Shown: positions 1 to 6,816, counted from the stretch's first letter. The stretch: DNA of 8,102 nt from Lachnospiraceae bacterium (GCA_003520205.1 DOVG01000222.1:1-8102); one strand, 5' to 3'. A program made the numbers and translations. Notes: generated from the letters alone by a model not told the origin.

Positions 1-374
1 TCTTCATTACACTGATGAGAAGCTCCGTCCTCACCAACTGATATTCCAGCATGTGTTGCACCAATCTTAACATTAAGGTGTGGATAACCGATAGAATTAC
101 GAACCTGTTCGAAAGCACGCCCTGCTGCGAACATTGCAAAAGAACTTGCAAATGGAACGAATCCACATGTTGAAAGACCGGCAGCGATACCCATCATGTT
201 GCACTCAGCTATACCACAATCAATATGTCTGTCAGGATATTCCTTCTTGAATATACCTGTCTGTGTTGCAGCAGCGAGATCGGCATCAAGTACAACTAAG
301 TTATCATATTCAGCAGCTATTTCTTTAAGAGCATTACCGTAGCTTACTCTGGTAGCAATCTTTACATCTGACAT
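1..374 (-). CDS. tkt: Transketolase, C-terminal subunit (partial, runs off the left edge)
   Basis: This is the pyrimidine-binding and C-terminal half of a split, thiamine-diphosphate-dependent transketolase, which moves two-carbon ketol units between sugar phosphates in the non-oxidative pentose phosphate pathway. The 124 visible residues contain VVLDADL (27-33), GIAECNMMG (54-62) with the glutamate expected to activate the cofactor (E57), FAMFAAGRAFEQ (79-90), and THAGISVGEDGASHQ (107-121). Full-length transketolases usually read THDS at the last motif; the Ala-Gly form resembles other split enzymes. The start is the ATG at 374-372, nested in the end of the N-terminal subunit gene, with an AGGAGG ten bases upstream. 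The two genes overlap by 13 bases, so translation is probably coupled to keep the subunits balanced. The rest of the gene, including the C-terminal domain, lies outside the window. The family call is firm; the symbol is generic. Confidence 0.96.
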   Translation of the reverse strand, partial: MSDVKIATRVSYGNALKEIAAEYDNLVVLDADLAAATQTGIFKKEYPDRHIDCGIAECNMMGIAAGLSTCGFVPFASSFAMFAAGRAFEQVRNSIGYPHLNVKIGATHAGISVGEDGASHQCNE

Positions 375-1198
375 AACTCTTCTGCCTCCTTTCTGAGTTC
401 TTCCATAGCCTGATTATATTCCTCTTCATTTGGAGCCTTACCATGCCATCCAACCTGGTTCTCCATAAATGAAACACCCTTACCTTTTGTAGTATGAGCT
501 ACTATCACGCTTGGCATTCCCTTTGCTGCCTTAGCTGCGTCAACTGCAGCAGCGATTGCTGCAAAGTCATGTCCATCAATATTTTGAACATGGAAATTGA
601 ATGCTTCAAACTTCTTATCAATAGGATATGGTGAACATACCTGATCGATAGGACCATCTATCTGAAGGTTATTGTTATCTACGAATACAATGAGATTGTC
701 AAGCTTTCTGTGTCCTGCAAACATAGCAGCTTCCCAGATCTGACCCTCTTCAATCTCTCCATCACCAAGGAGTGCGTATACGTTATAATCTGCACCCTTA
801 AGCTTTCCTGCAAGTGCCATACCAACAGCACATGACAGTCCCTGTCCGAGTGATCCTGATGACATGTCAACTCCCGGAATATGCTTCATATCTGGATGTC
901 CCTGAAGATATGAACCTACATGTCTAAGAGTAGCAAGATCCTCAACTGGGAAAAATCCCCTATTAGCAAGCGTTGAATAAAGACCTGGCGCAACATGTCC
1001 CTTTGAAAGAACGAAACGATCTCTGTCTTCCTTCTTAGGATTTGCCGGATCAATATTCATTTCCTGAAAATAGAGATAAGTAAATATCTCTGTAGCTGAG
1101 AGTGATCCTCCCGGATGTCCTGACTTAGCATTAAATGTAGCTGTCAGGATGCCCTGCCTGATTTTGTTGGCAGTAATAGCAAGTTCCTTAATTTCCAT
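362..1198 (-). CDS. tkt: Transketolase, N-terminal subunit
   Basis: This 278-residue protein is the thiamine-diphosphate (pyrophosphate-binding) half of a split transketolase and should assemble with the product of the next gene. Visible motifs are SGHPGGS (26-32), LSKGHVAPGLY (64-74), GSLGQGLSCAVGMA (115-128), and the cofactor/metal motif from GDGEIEEGQIWEA (145-157) to the Asn run at 175-177. H28, H68 and D146 match conserved active-site or metal positions. The length is normal for the separate N-terminal subunit. The ATG start at 1198 has AGAGAGG (1208-1214) nine bases upstream. A good promoter sits about 60 bases upstream, so the pair is probably transcribed separately from the membrane-protein genes before it. 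The final codons overlap the start of the C-terminal subunit gene. Confidence 0.97.
   Translation of the reverse strand: MEIKELAITANKIRQGILTATFNAKSGHPGGSLSATEIFTYLYFQEMNIDPANPKKEDRDRFVLSKGHVAPGLYSTLANRGFFPVEDLATLRHVGSYLQGHPDMKHIPGVDMSSGSLGQGLSCAVGMALAGKLKGADYNVYALLGDGEIEEGQIWEAAMFAGHRKLDNLIVFVDNNNLQIDGPIDQVCSPYPIDKKFEAFNFHVQNIDGHDFAAIAAAVDAAKAAKGMPSVIVAHTTKGKGVSFMENQVGWHGKAPNEEEYNQAMEELRKEAEELCQM
385..390 (-). promoter_or_regulatory. Ribosome binding site of the transketolase C-terminal subunit
   Basis: A perfect AGGAGG on the minus strand lies inside the last codons of the N-terminal subunit gene, 10 bases before the ATG at 374. It fixes that start codon and means ribosomes can load on the second gene while, or just after, the first is translated. 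Confidence 0.75.
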
Positions 1199-1227
1199 TA
1201 AACTATTCCTCTCTTTATATATTTTGA

Positions 1228-1248
1228 GCCTGTCCCAAAAGACGAGGC
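1228..1248 (-). other. Stem-loop in the transketolase leader RNA
   Basis: On the minus strand, GCCT and GTC pair with GAC and AGGC, giving a 7-bp stem with one bulged base (1244) and a 6-base loop. It is the only GC-rich patch in an otherwise AT-rich gap. From the promoter at 1262-1290, transcription should begin near 1255, which puts the hairpin within the first ten or so bases of the mRNA and leaves the ribosome binding site at 1208-1214 free. It is not followed by a T run, so it does not look like a terminator. A role in protecting the 5' end of the mRNA is possible but inferred. Confidence 0.4.
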
Positions 1249-1261
1249 CAGTCTAGTTTTT

Positions 1262-1290
1262 ATAATAGCTTAAATATGTCTATGTTTCAA
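1262..1290 (-). promoter_or_regulatory. Sigma-A-type promoter of the transketolase genes
   Basis: Minus-strand TTGAAA (1285-1290) and TATTAT (1262-1267) are separated by exactly 17 bases. Each differs from the vegetative consensus at one position. The site lies in the only sizeable intergenic gap of the window, about 60 bases before the ATG of the N-terminal subunit. A 6-bp inverted repeat, TAGCTT and AAGCTA (1266-1271 and 1297-1302), brackets the -35 element and touches the -10; it could be an operator or chance. Confidence 0.65.
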
Positions 1291-1301
1291 TCTTAAAAGC
1301 T

Positions 1302-1319
1302 AAAAAAATATGTTTTTTT
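1302..1319 (-). terminator. Possible weak terminator, A7/T7 inverted repeat
   Basis: Seven As and seven Ts separated by four bases begin nine bases after the stop codon of the upstream gene. The stem is purely A-T and the T run is part of the stem, so this is not a classic intrinsic terminator. It is listed because nothing better separates the membrane-protein genes from the transketolase promoter. Confidence 0.22.
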
Positions 1320-1327
1320 GAGTTAAC

Positions 1328-2089
1328 CTAATTTAATCCCGCAAGCATCTTCTTACAATCAGTGAAGTATGTCATATTAACAACTCTGGCTGAGTTTTTG
1401 TTTATAGCCAGAACAAACGCATCATTATTTTTCTTATTGTAATAAAAGAAAGTATCAGAATTACCTGCTATCAGATCATTTGCAATCACTATGCAGTCTT
1501 CATATTGATAAGTCATCTTATTAAGAGCAGTCTTTTCAGGATCATTTATTCCTACACCAAAGAAACGGTATTTACGACTGTCCGAATTCACCCCCATCTG
1601 CTCATCATTCAGATAAACTATATGAAGGTCTTTTCCCGATCTTACAGTTACAGTCCCCTTTGCATATTGAGGTATGGCTCTGAGTCTGGCATCATTATCC
1701 TCGAATTTGATTTTCATATCACTCGCGATTTCTTCCTCTGTTTTAGTCAGCTCATCTGTTATATCCTTACCGCCTGAACCCGTCATATACTTAACGCCCC
1801 TGGCTATAAAAATAATTGCAACAAGAAGCAAAGCAAGACCAATCACTTTATATATAATGGATCTACGCTGAGCTCCGGATGCTGCTCCGACTCCGCCTTC
1901 ATTCATCACTGGCGGCGCCGTATATGCAGGAAGATCATTTATCTTATCTATATCTACAGTGCCATCTCCTATACCACCTCTGAACTTGCTTTCCTCCTGA
2001 CTAACATCCACGCTGTCGTCCATAAATCTGCTTACTGGTTCTTCATCAGTCGGATTATTTGAACCATCATTTTTTAATTGCATCCCCAT
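1328..2089 (-). CDS. Unrecognised single-pass membrane protein with external C-terminal domain
   Basis: I do not recognise the family of this 253-residue protein. The first 75 or so residues are acidic, rich in Asp, Glu, Gly, Ser and Pro, and probably disordered in the cytoplasm. Two arginines (75-76) precede one hydrophobic helix (about 78-96), and the remaining 155 residues should lie outside the cell. That part has an acidic start (DITDELTKTEEEI, 109-121), then a mixed region with YKVIG-like hydrophobic stretches absent and many Tyr/Phe residues (FGVG, FFYYN), plus two cysteines (199 and 245) that could pair. The start chosen is the ATG at 2089, preceded by GGGGG at 8 bases; an in-frame TTG at 2104 abuts the upstream stop but has no good ribosome site. 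The gene follows the EEP hydrolase gene by 15 bases, so co-transcription and a shared envelope role are likely. The absence of a known catalytic motif suggests a binding or accessory part. Confidence 0.85.
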   Translation of the reverse strand: MGMQLKNDGSNNPTDEEPVSRFMDDSVDVSQEESKFRGGIGDGTVDIDKINDLPAYTAPPVMNEGGVGAASGAQRRSIIYKVIGLALLLVAIIFIARGVKYMTGSGGKDITDELTKTEEEIASDMKIKFEDNDARLRAIPQYAKGTVTVRSGKDLHIVYLNDEQMGVNSDSRKYRFFGVGINDPEKTALNKMTYQYEDCIVIANDLIAGNSDTFFYYNKKNNDAFVLAINKNSARVVNMTYFTDCKKMLAGLN

Positions 2090-2097
2090 TTTATTAA

Positions 2098-2102
2098 CCC
2101 CC
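2098..2102 (-). promoter_or_regulatory. Ribosome binding site that decides the start of the single-pass protein
   Basis: Minus-strand GGGGG lies 8 bases before the ATG at 2089 and can pair with the anti-Shine-Dalgarno sequence with one G-U pair. It lies inside the reading frame if the upstream TTG (2104-2102) were used, which favours the ATG. Confidence 0.5.
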
Positions 2103-2104
2103 AA

Positions 2105-3229
2105 TTAATCTTCTATAGTTTCTGTTTTACCCAGCTCGAATTTCATAACAACCGGGTTATGATCAGTATACTTAAATGCCTCGTCTATATTCTGTACATA
2201 CTTGCAGGTTATATTATCTGATACGATAAACCCGTCCAATATAACTGTGAAGCTCTTTCCCGGAACATATGGTTCATTTGTATATCTGGTAGAAGGTATC
2301 ATACCCTCTGCATAATTAGTACATTTAGTGAAGCCGTCAGGTATGATATCATCTGGAAATGGTTCACACCAGGTATAGGTTTTATCAGTACCCGGATTAA
2401 AGTATTCCTTTGAACCTACTGTAAAGTCATGATTGAAATCACCACCGCAGATAACATAATTTCCTTTATCATACTCCGCTTTCATATCTTCAAAAAGCAT
2501 CTCCAGCTGCGCATTTCCCTGCGCCGCATCAGTACCATATGCTGACAGATGCTGATTGATGAGTACAAGCTCTTTACCATCCTCTACCGGAATTCTTGAT
2601 ATGCTGTAACATCTGTCCAGATCAAGAACCTTCTTAAAGCCTGTAGCTATAGGAAGACTTCTTCTGAGAGCAGAAGTGATATCAAATCTACTCTCCGTCA
2701 GAATACCTGACTTTGATGCACCATGAGGCTTTGTAACAGGATACATGAGATATGCAGAATTATAATTCTGTGCAAATACGTTATCGTATGTCCCTGCAGC
2801 AGCAAACTTATCATTTATAATATTTCGCTGTTCAACCTGAAAACTTCTGGTCGAACCGATATCTACTTCCTGGAACAAAACAATGTCCGGATTAAATGAG
2901 AGTGCAGTATCAGTAGTATTATTGATACAGTTAATAACACTGTCCTTAGATCTGGCACGGCTTTCCTTACCTTCATCCATGAAAAATGTAAAGTCATCCG
3001 TATATGCGCCAAAGCCCAGATTATAAGAGACAATGGTATACTCTTCTCCAACCTTTGCCACTTCCCCGGAGCTGCCTTCCGGCTGAAGAGCAAGATTATC
3101 TTCTATTCTGGAATATGACAAAAATACATATGCTACATATCCACCGGCAACAAGTATAGCTATCAGAATAATCCATAGTGGGATTTTCCACCATTTAAAC
3201 TTTTTCTTTTCTTTTTCCGTATCTGCCAT
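2105..3229 (-). CDS. Membrane-anchored endonuclease/exonuclease/phosphatase (EEP) family hydrolase
   Basis: This 374-residue protein has a Lys-rich cytoplasmic tail, a single membrane anchor (about 16-38) and an external EEP-fold domain. This metal-dependent family cleaves phosphodiester or phosphomonoester bonds in nucleic acids, inositol phosphates or sphingomyelin. The catalytic set is complete and in order: N70 in SYNLGFG, E121 in LFQEVD, H227 in NQHLSAYG, D264 and N266 in GGDFNHD, D332 in ILDGF, and D356-H357 in TDHNPV. The positive-inside rule puts the active site outside the cell, so the substrate is probably extracellular or in the envelope; it cannot be named. The start at 3229 has AGGAGG five bases upstream. 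An in-frame start at 3274 would add 15 residues but lacks such a site. The gene lies 95 bases after the ABC permease gene and just before the single-pass protein gene. Confidence 0.93.
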   Translation of the reverse strand: MADTEKEKKKFKWWKIPLWIILIAILVAGGYVAYVFLSYSRIEDNLALQPEGSSGEVAKVGEEYTIVSYNLGFGAYTDDFTFFMDEGKESRARSKDSVINCINNTTDTALSFNPDIVLFQEVDIGSTRSFQVEQRNIINDKFAAAGTYDNVFAQNYNSAYLMYPVTKPHGASKSGILTESRFDITSALRRSLPIATGFKKVLDLDRCYSISRIPVEDGKELVLINQHLSAYGTDAAQGNAQLEMLFEDMKAEYDKGNYVICGGDFNHDFTVGSKEYFNPGTDKTYTWCEPFPDDIIPDGFTKCTNYAEGMIPSTRYTNEPYVPGKSFTVILDGFIVSDNITCKYVQNIDEAFKYTDHNPVVMKFELGKTETIED

Positions 3230-3234
3230 ATTAA

Positions 3235-3240
3235 CCTCCT
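3235..3240 (-). promoter_or_regulatory. Ribosome binding site of the EEP hydrolase
   Basis: A perfect minus-strand AGGAGG lies 5 bases before the ATG at 3229. It selects this start over the in-frame upstream start at 3274, which would put this site inside the coding region. Confidence 0.8.
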
Positions 3241-3304
3241 GAATAATGAATAACTGAAACTTCCCGCATGTCATCCTTCGGGCTAAAACCCTCAGACTTT
3301 CTTC

Positions 3305-3332
3305 AGTATATCATATATATTATTTTACTCAA
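3305..3332 (-). promoter_or_regulatory. Possible internal promoter before the EEP hydrolase
   Basis: Minus-strand TTGAGT (3327-3332) and TATACT (3305-3310) are 16 bases apart, matching the vegetative consensus at 4 and 5 of 6 positions. The -35 overlaps the last codons of the permease gene. The 95-base gap that follows is the longest within the membrane-protein cluster, so a separate start for the EEP and single-pass genes is plausible, but AT-rich sequence gives chance matches. No clear terminator was seen in the gap. Confidence 0.3.
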
Positions 3333-6300
3333 CTGATTTAAGTGACTCTGCCATATTTATTTTCTCAAGTTTTAATCCCATGACAGCATTTACGATTATA
3401 GTAAAGACAAAGGTAAGAACTACACTAAGTACAAAGGTCATAGGAAGTATAGTAGTCTTAAATGCAACCATATCAACTACTATCTGGCTCATTATGTATT
3501 TATGGAAGAATATGCCCAGAACTAATCCAAATGCCACACCAAATGCAGTAAGTGCAAAGTTCTCTCTGAAAACATAAGCAGAGGTTTCATTTCTGAAGAA
3601 ACCTAGTACTTTGATGGTTGCTATCTCTCTAAGTCTTTCGGTTATATTGATATTTGTCAGGTTGTACAAAACTACAAATGCAAGTCCTGCCGCCGAGCAT
3701 ATTACAACCAGAACTATATAATCCAGACGACTCATCATCTTAGACATTCTTTCTTTGAACTCTTCATAGAGAGTCACTCCGGTTACATTTTCATTCTTGC
3801 CCAGAGCTGTCTGAGCCTTATATATATCTTCACCATCTTTGAAATTAACAAATGCCGAGTTCATATCCAGAGGCTCACCCAGTTCTTCTTCCATTGTTTC
3901 TTTAGATATAAAGGCATAATTAAATACATGATTTTCAAAAACGCCCGCCACTTTTACATGAATCTCCTTCATGTCCTCATTTCTGAAGATTATATCATCT
4001 CCTACTTCAGCGTCATAACGATCAGATAGAGCCTCGCAGAGAAATACTTCACCAGGTCCCGGATATCCAAGTTCTACGCCATCTCTGGTATGAAGCTTCA
4101 TATATTTTTCAAGTCCCTTATTCTCATTAAGTGAAATCAGTGTCGTTTCTTTCACATAATCGCCTGACAGCATATCCCAGGATGCCTGATACATAAGAAG
4201 GCTGTCTTTGCAGCTGTCCTTAAGCAGGTGGGACAGTTCTTCAGGAATCTTATCCCCCTCAACATCCTTTATACTTATGGATGCATCTGCTATAAGTATC
4301 TCTTCGTATTGAACTTCAGCAAAGTCTCCTACAGAGTCCCTGATACCAAAACCGGCAACCAGAAGCGCTGTACATCCACCGATACCTATTATCATCATAA
4401 AGAAACGTCCCTTATATCTGAACAGATTTCTTATGGATATCTTGTGAAGGAATTTCAGGCGATTCCAAACCGCAGGTATATATTCAAGGAAAACTCTCTT
4501 TCCAGCCTTTGGCGCCTTAGGTCTCATAAGGCTTGCCGCCGTTTCTCCCAGCTCATATCTACAGGACATCCATGTAGTTCCGAGTGAACATAGCATAGCC
4601 GCTGTAAATGAAGCCAGTGCAAGCTTCCAGTCAAATATATATTTCATCGGAAGTGCATGATACATAAGCTGGTAAGTATGCCATATAACTCCCGGGAACA
4701 GAATAATTCCTATCGGATACCCTATGGCACAGCCCATAAATGCAGCACTGCCGGAATAAAACATATATTTACTCATTACTGCTCTTTCCGAATATCCCAG
4801 AGCTTTCAGAACTCCTATCTGAGTTCTCTGCTCCTCTACCATTCGACTCATGGTAGTTATACATACCAGTGCAGCAACCAAAACAAAGAATACCGGAAAC
4901 ACCTTTGCAACCTGCGCAACTATCTCTGAATCATTTTCAAAGCATGAATAACCTATATTTGTATTTCTCTCAAGAACAAATGTATCCGGTTTTTCTACAT
5001 CTGCCAGTTCCTGCTTGGCATCAGCTATCTTATTCTCAGCGTCAGCTATTTTCTCATTAAATTCGTTAACACCATCCTCGTATTCTTTTAGACCATCTTC
5101 ATACTCCTTTACGCCATCCTCATATTCCTTCAGACCATCTGCGTATTCTTTCTCGCCATCTTCATATTTTTGTTTTCCATCATAATAATCCGAAAGCCCC
5201 TCTTCATATTCAGACTTTCCTTTTTCATATTCCTTTAAACCGGCTTCGTATTTCTTCTTACCCTTTTCATACTCAGCTTTTCCTTTTTCGTATTTCTTCT
5301 TACCTTTTTCGTACTCAGCTTTTCCCGTTTCATATTTTTCTTTTCCAGCTTCCAGCTGTTCTTTTGATTTATCCAGAACCTTCTGCTTTGCAGCTATCTC
5401 TGCTTTGCCTGCCTCAAGAGCCGCCCTTGATTCAGTCAGAACTTTCTTTCCTGCATCCAGCTGCTTCTTTGCCTGTTCAAGCGCAGCCTTCTGATCATCC
5501 GGAAGGCTATCCCATATAGGTTCCAGACTTTTCATCTGCTCATTATATTCAGCTTCCTTAGCCTCAAATGCCTCTTCCTGTTTTACCAGTTCCTCCTCAC
5601 TCACATCAAGCGCTGCCTTTGCAGTGTCTATAGTTGCCTGACCTAAAGCTATCTCGGTCTCTCCAGCAGTTATTTCTAATTTAGCTTTATCCAGTTCTGC
5701 CTTGGCATCATCCAGTTCGTCTTTTCCTTTTGTCAGTTCACTTAATGCCTTATCCAGTTCCTTTTTAGCCTTGTCCAGTTCTTCTTTTCCATCGTCCAGC
5801 TCTGACTTTGCATCCACTAATTTAGATGAAGCATCACCCAGCTTGATTTTAGAATCATCCAGGGTTTCCCTTGCATCCAGGAGCTCTGCATCAGCATCAC
5901 TCAGCTTCTTCTTTCCATCATCCAGCTCAGTCCTGGCATCTGCAAGTTCTTTCTCACCGTCTGCCTTTTTATCCTTAAATTCCTGTTCAGCATCAGCGAT
6001 TTCCTTCTGGGCATCATCGATAAGACGCTTGTACCTTTTATCTGCCTGAGTCTTCGCAAAGTCCTTCCATTCGTCCTTTCTTTCCTTCATGTAATCCTTA
6101 TACTGTCTGGAATAAAGCTCATAATCCTGATCCAGCTTTACGAATATTTCAGTATATATATCAGAGTCAAAAGCGCTCATAGGTACATATATAAACCCAT
6201 TGATGGTTCCTGTTCCTATAGAAGTCGTTCCTCTTTCAAAATTGATATAATATGAGGAATCAACCCATCCAACAACCTTCAGTTTCTTATTTTTGAAGAG

Positions 6301-6807
6301 ATCCAAAGTATCTTCTTCATTAGCCTCCAGAAGCTCTATAGTTTCACCCAGAGCAGGCTTATCCCCCATTGCCGAATCAATTACACATTCATCCTCAGCT
6401 TCCGGGAGTCTTCCCTTTACTACCTGAAGTTTATTCATATCTTTTGTAATAGAGTGAAACTTGAATACATATTCAGAATTCACTCCATCTGCACTTTTAG
6501 TATCATTTTGATCTGCATAAACACACATGGCATCTACTGATATAGCGCCCTCTGCATATCTTACATCATCATGTTTCAGTATATCCTCTACATCTTCCTG
6601 CTCCCAGCCCAGAGTAGAAACCAGACGATAATCAAACAGCTGATTTTCTTTATAATATACATCTACCGTATGGACCATTGCAGGTGTAGTTACTCTTACA
6701 CCTGAAAAAAAGCCAACTCCCAGAGCTATAATTGCAAAAATAGCAAAGAAGCGGCCAAATGTATGTTTTATCTCTCTAATTGTTGTTTTTCTGAGTTTTC
6801 TGTTCAT
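3325..6807 (-). CDS. FtsX-like ABC transporter permease with giant coiled-coil hairpin insert
   Basis: This 1160-residue integral membrane protein is the permease of an ABC system of the MacB/LolC/FtsX superfamily. Hydrophobic helices are at about 17-37, 634-655, 683-708, 727-748, 801-823, 1029-1050, 1082-1104 and 1120-1145. The first is followed by an external domain (about 38-235), then a charged coiled coil (about 250-606), then the first FtsX core, whose cytoplasmic segment carries MVEEQRTQIGVLKALGYS (656-673). A second external domain (about 826-1025) precedes the second core, with the matching segment ITERLREIATIKVLGF (1055-1070). Such permeases often transmit force across the membrane rather than form a pore. 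It starts 9 bases after the ATPase stop. No clear ribosome site precedes the ATG, only GAATGG 12 bases away, so translation is probably coupled to the ATPase. The insert makes it much longer than common FtsX-like permeases; the substrate is unknown. Confidence 0.95.
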   Translation of the reverse strand: MNRKLRKTTIREIKHTFGRFFAIFAIIALGVGFFSGVRVTTPAMVHTVDVYYKENQLFDYRLVSTLGWEQEDVEDILKHDDVRYAEGAISVDAMCVYADQNDTKSADGVNSEYVFKFHSITKDMNKLQVVKGRLPEAEDECVIDSAMGDKPALGETIELLEANEEDTLDLFKNKKLKVVGWVDSSYYINFERGTTSIGTGTINGFIYVPMSAFDSDIYTEIFVKLDQDYELYSRQYKDYMKERKDEWKDFAKTQADKRYKRLIDDAQKEIADAEQEFKDKKADGEKELADARTELDDGKKKLSDADAELLDARETLDDSKIKLGDASSKLVDAKSELDDGKEELDKAKKELDKALSELTKGKDELDDAKAELDKAKLEITAGETEIALGQATIDTAKAALDVSEEELVKQEEAFEAKEAEYNEQMKSLEPIWDSLPDDQKAALEQAKKQLDAGKKVLTESRAALEAGKAEIAAKQKVLDKSKEQLEAGKEKYETGKAEYEKGKKKYEKGKAEYEKGKKKYEAGLKEYEKGKSEYEEGLSDYYDGKQKYEDGEKEYADGLKEYEDGVKEYEDGLKEYEDGVNEFNEKIADAENKIADAKQELADVEKPDTFVLERNTNIGYSCFENDSEIVAQVAKVFPVFFVLVAALVCITTMSRMVEEQRTQIGVLKALGYSERAVMSKYMFYSGSAAFMGCAIGYPIGIILFPGVIWHTYQLMYHALPMKYIFDWKLALASFTAAMLCSLGTTWMSCRYELGETAASLMRPKAPKAGKRVFLEYIPAVWNRLKFLHKISIRNLFRYKGRFFMMIIGIGGCTALLVAGFGIRDSVGDFAEVQYEEILIADASISIKDVEGDKIPEELSHLLKDSCKDSLLMYQASWDMLSGDYVKETTLISLNENKGLEKYMKLHTRDGVELGYPGPGEVFLCEALSDRYDAEVGDDIIFRNEDMKEIHVKVAGVFENHVFNYAFISKETMEEELGEPLDMNSAFVNFKDGEDIYKAQTALGKNENVTGVTLYEEFKERMSKMMSRLDYIVLVVICSAAGLAFVVLYNLTNINITERLREIATIKVLGFFRNETSAYVFRENFALTAFGVAFGLVLGIFFHKYIMSQIVVDMVAFKTTILPMTFVLSVVLTFVFTIIVNAVMGLKLEKINMAESLKSVE
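5053..5352 (-). repeat. 21-bp tandem repeats encoding 14 Tyr/Gly heptads
   Basis: Within the permease gene, residues 486-585 repeat every seven residues. Glycine occurs at 488, 495 and every seventh residue to 579 (14 copies). Tyrosine occurs at 492, 499 and every seventh residue to 576 (13 copies), followed by Phe583. Typical units read KGKAEYE, KGKKKYE and DGLKEYE. At DNA level units vary by silent and missense changes; a 42-bp pair at about 5260-5340 is the most alike. The repeats are in frame, so gain or loss of a unit would change stalk length without breaking the gene. Confidence 0.9.
5059..5946 (-). other. Antiparallel coiled-coil hairpin, 21 heptads per arm
   Basis: Permease residues 288-583 form two regular heptad arms. 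In arm 1 the first core position is hydrophobic at 288, 295 and every seventh residue to 428 (21 positions), being Leu from 288 to 372 and then Ile, Leu, Phe or Tyr. In arm 2 it runs from 443 to 583 (21 positions), being Leu/Ile to 485 and then Tyr, ending in Phe583. The second core position is Ala, Gly or Ser at every heptad of 288-372 and Gly from 488 to 579. Between the arms, SLEPIWDSLPDD (427-438) holds two prolines and looks like a turn. The hairpin geometry is inferred from this symmetry. Confidence 0.7.
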
Positions 6808-6816
6808 GCAGTTTTT

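Noticed and set aside
2087..2104. TTG at 2104 as the start of the single-pass protein
   Set aside because: It directly abuts the upstream stop and has no good ribosome site, whereas the ATG at 2089 has GGGGG eight bases away.
3230..3274. Start at 3274 for the EEP hydrolase
   Set aside because: It would bury a perfect AGGAGG inside the coding region, and the 15 extra residues do not resemble a signal sequence or family extension.
3230..3324. Hairpin terminator between the permease and EEP genes
   Set aside because: The only GC pairing, GGG with CCC around TTTTAG, is three bases long and no T run follows.
4228..5060. Three plus-strand open frames of 63-119 codons
   Set aside because: All lie opposite the well-supported permease gene, match no family, and their composition is that of antisense frames.
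5053..5352. CRISPR-like or minisatellite interpretation of the 21-bp periodic repeats
   Set aside because: There are no spacers, units diverge mostly while keeping the heptad pattern, and the frame is open through a well-supported gene.
5702..6049. Plus-strand Ser-rich open frame of 115 codons
   Set aside because: It is the antisense shadow of the coiled-coil repeat codons; its low complexity mirrors the Leu/Ala/Asp heptads and it has no ribosome site.
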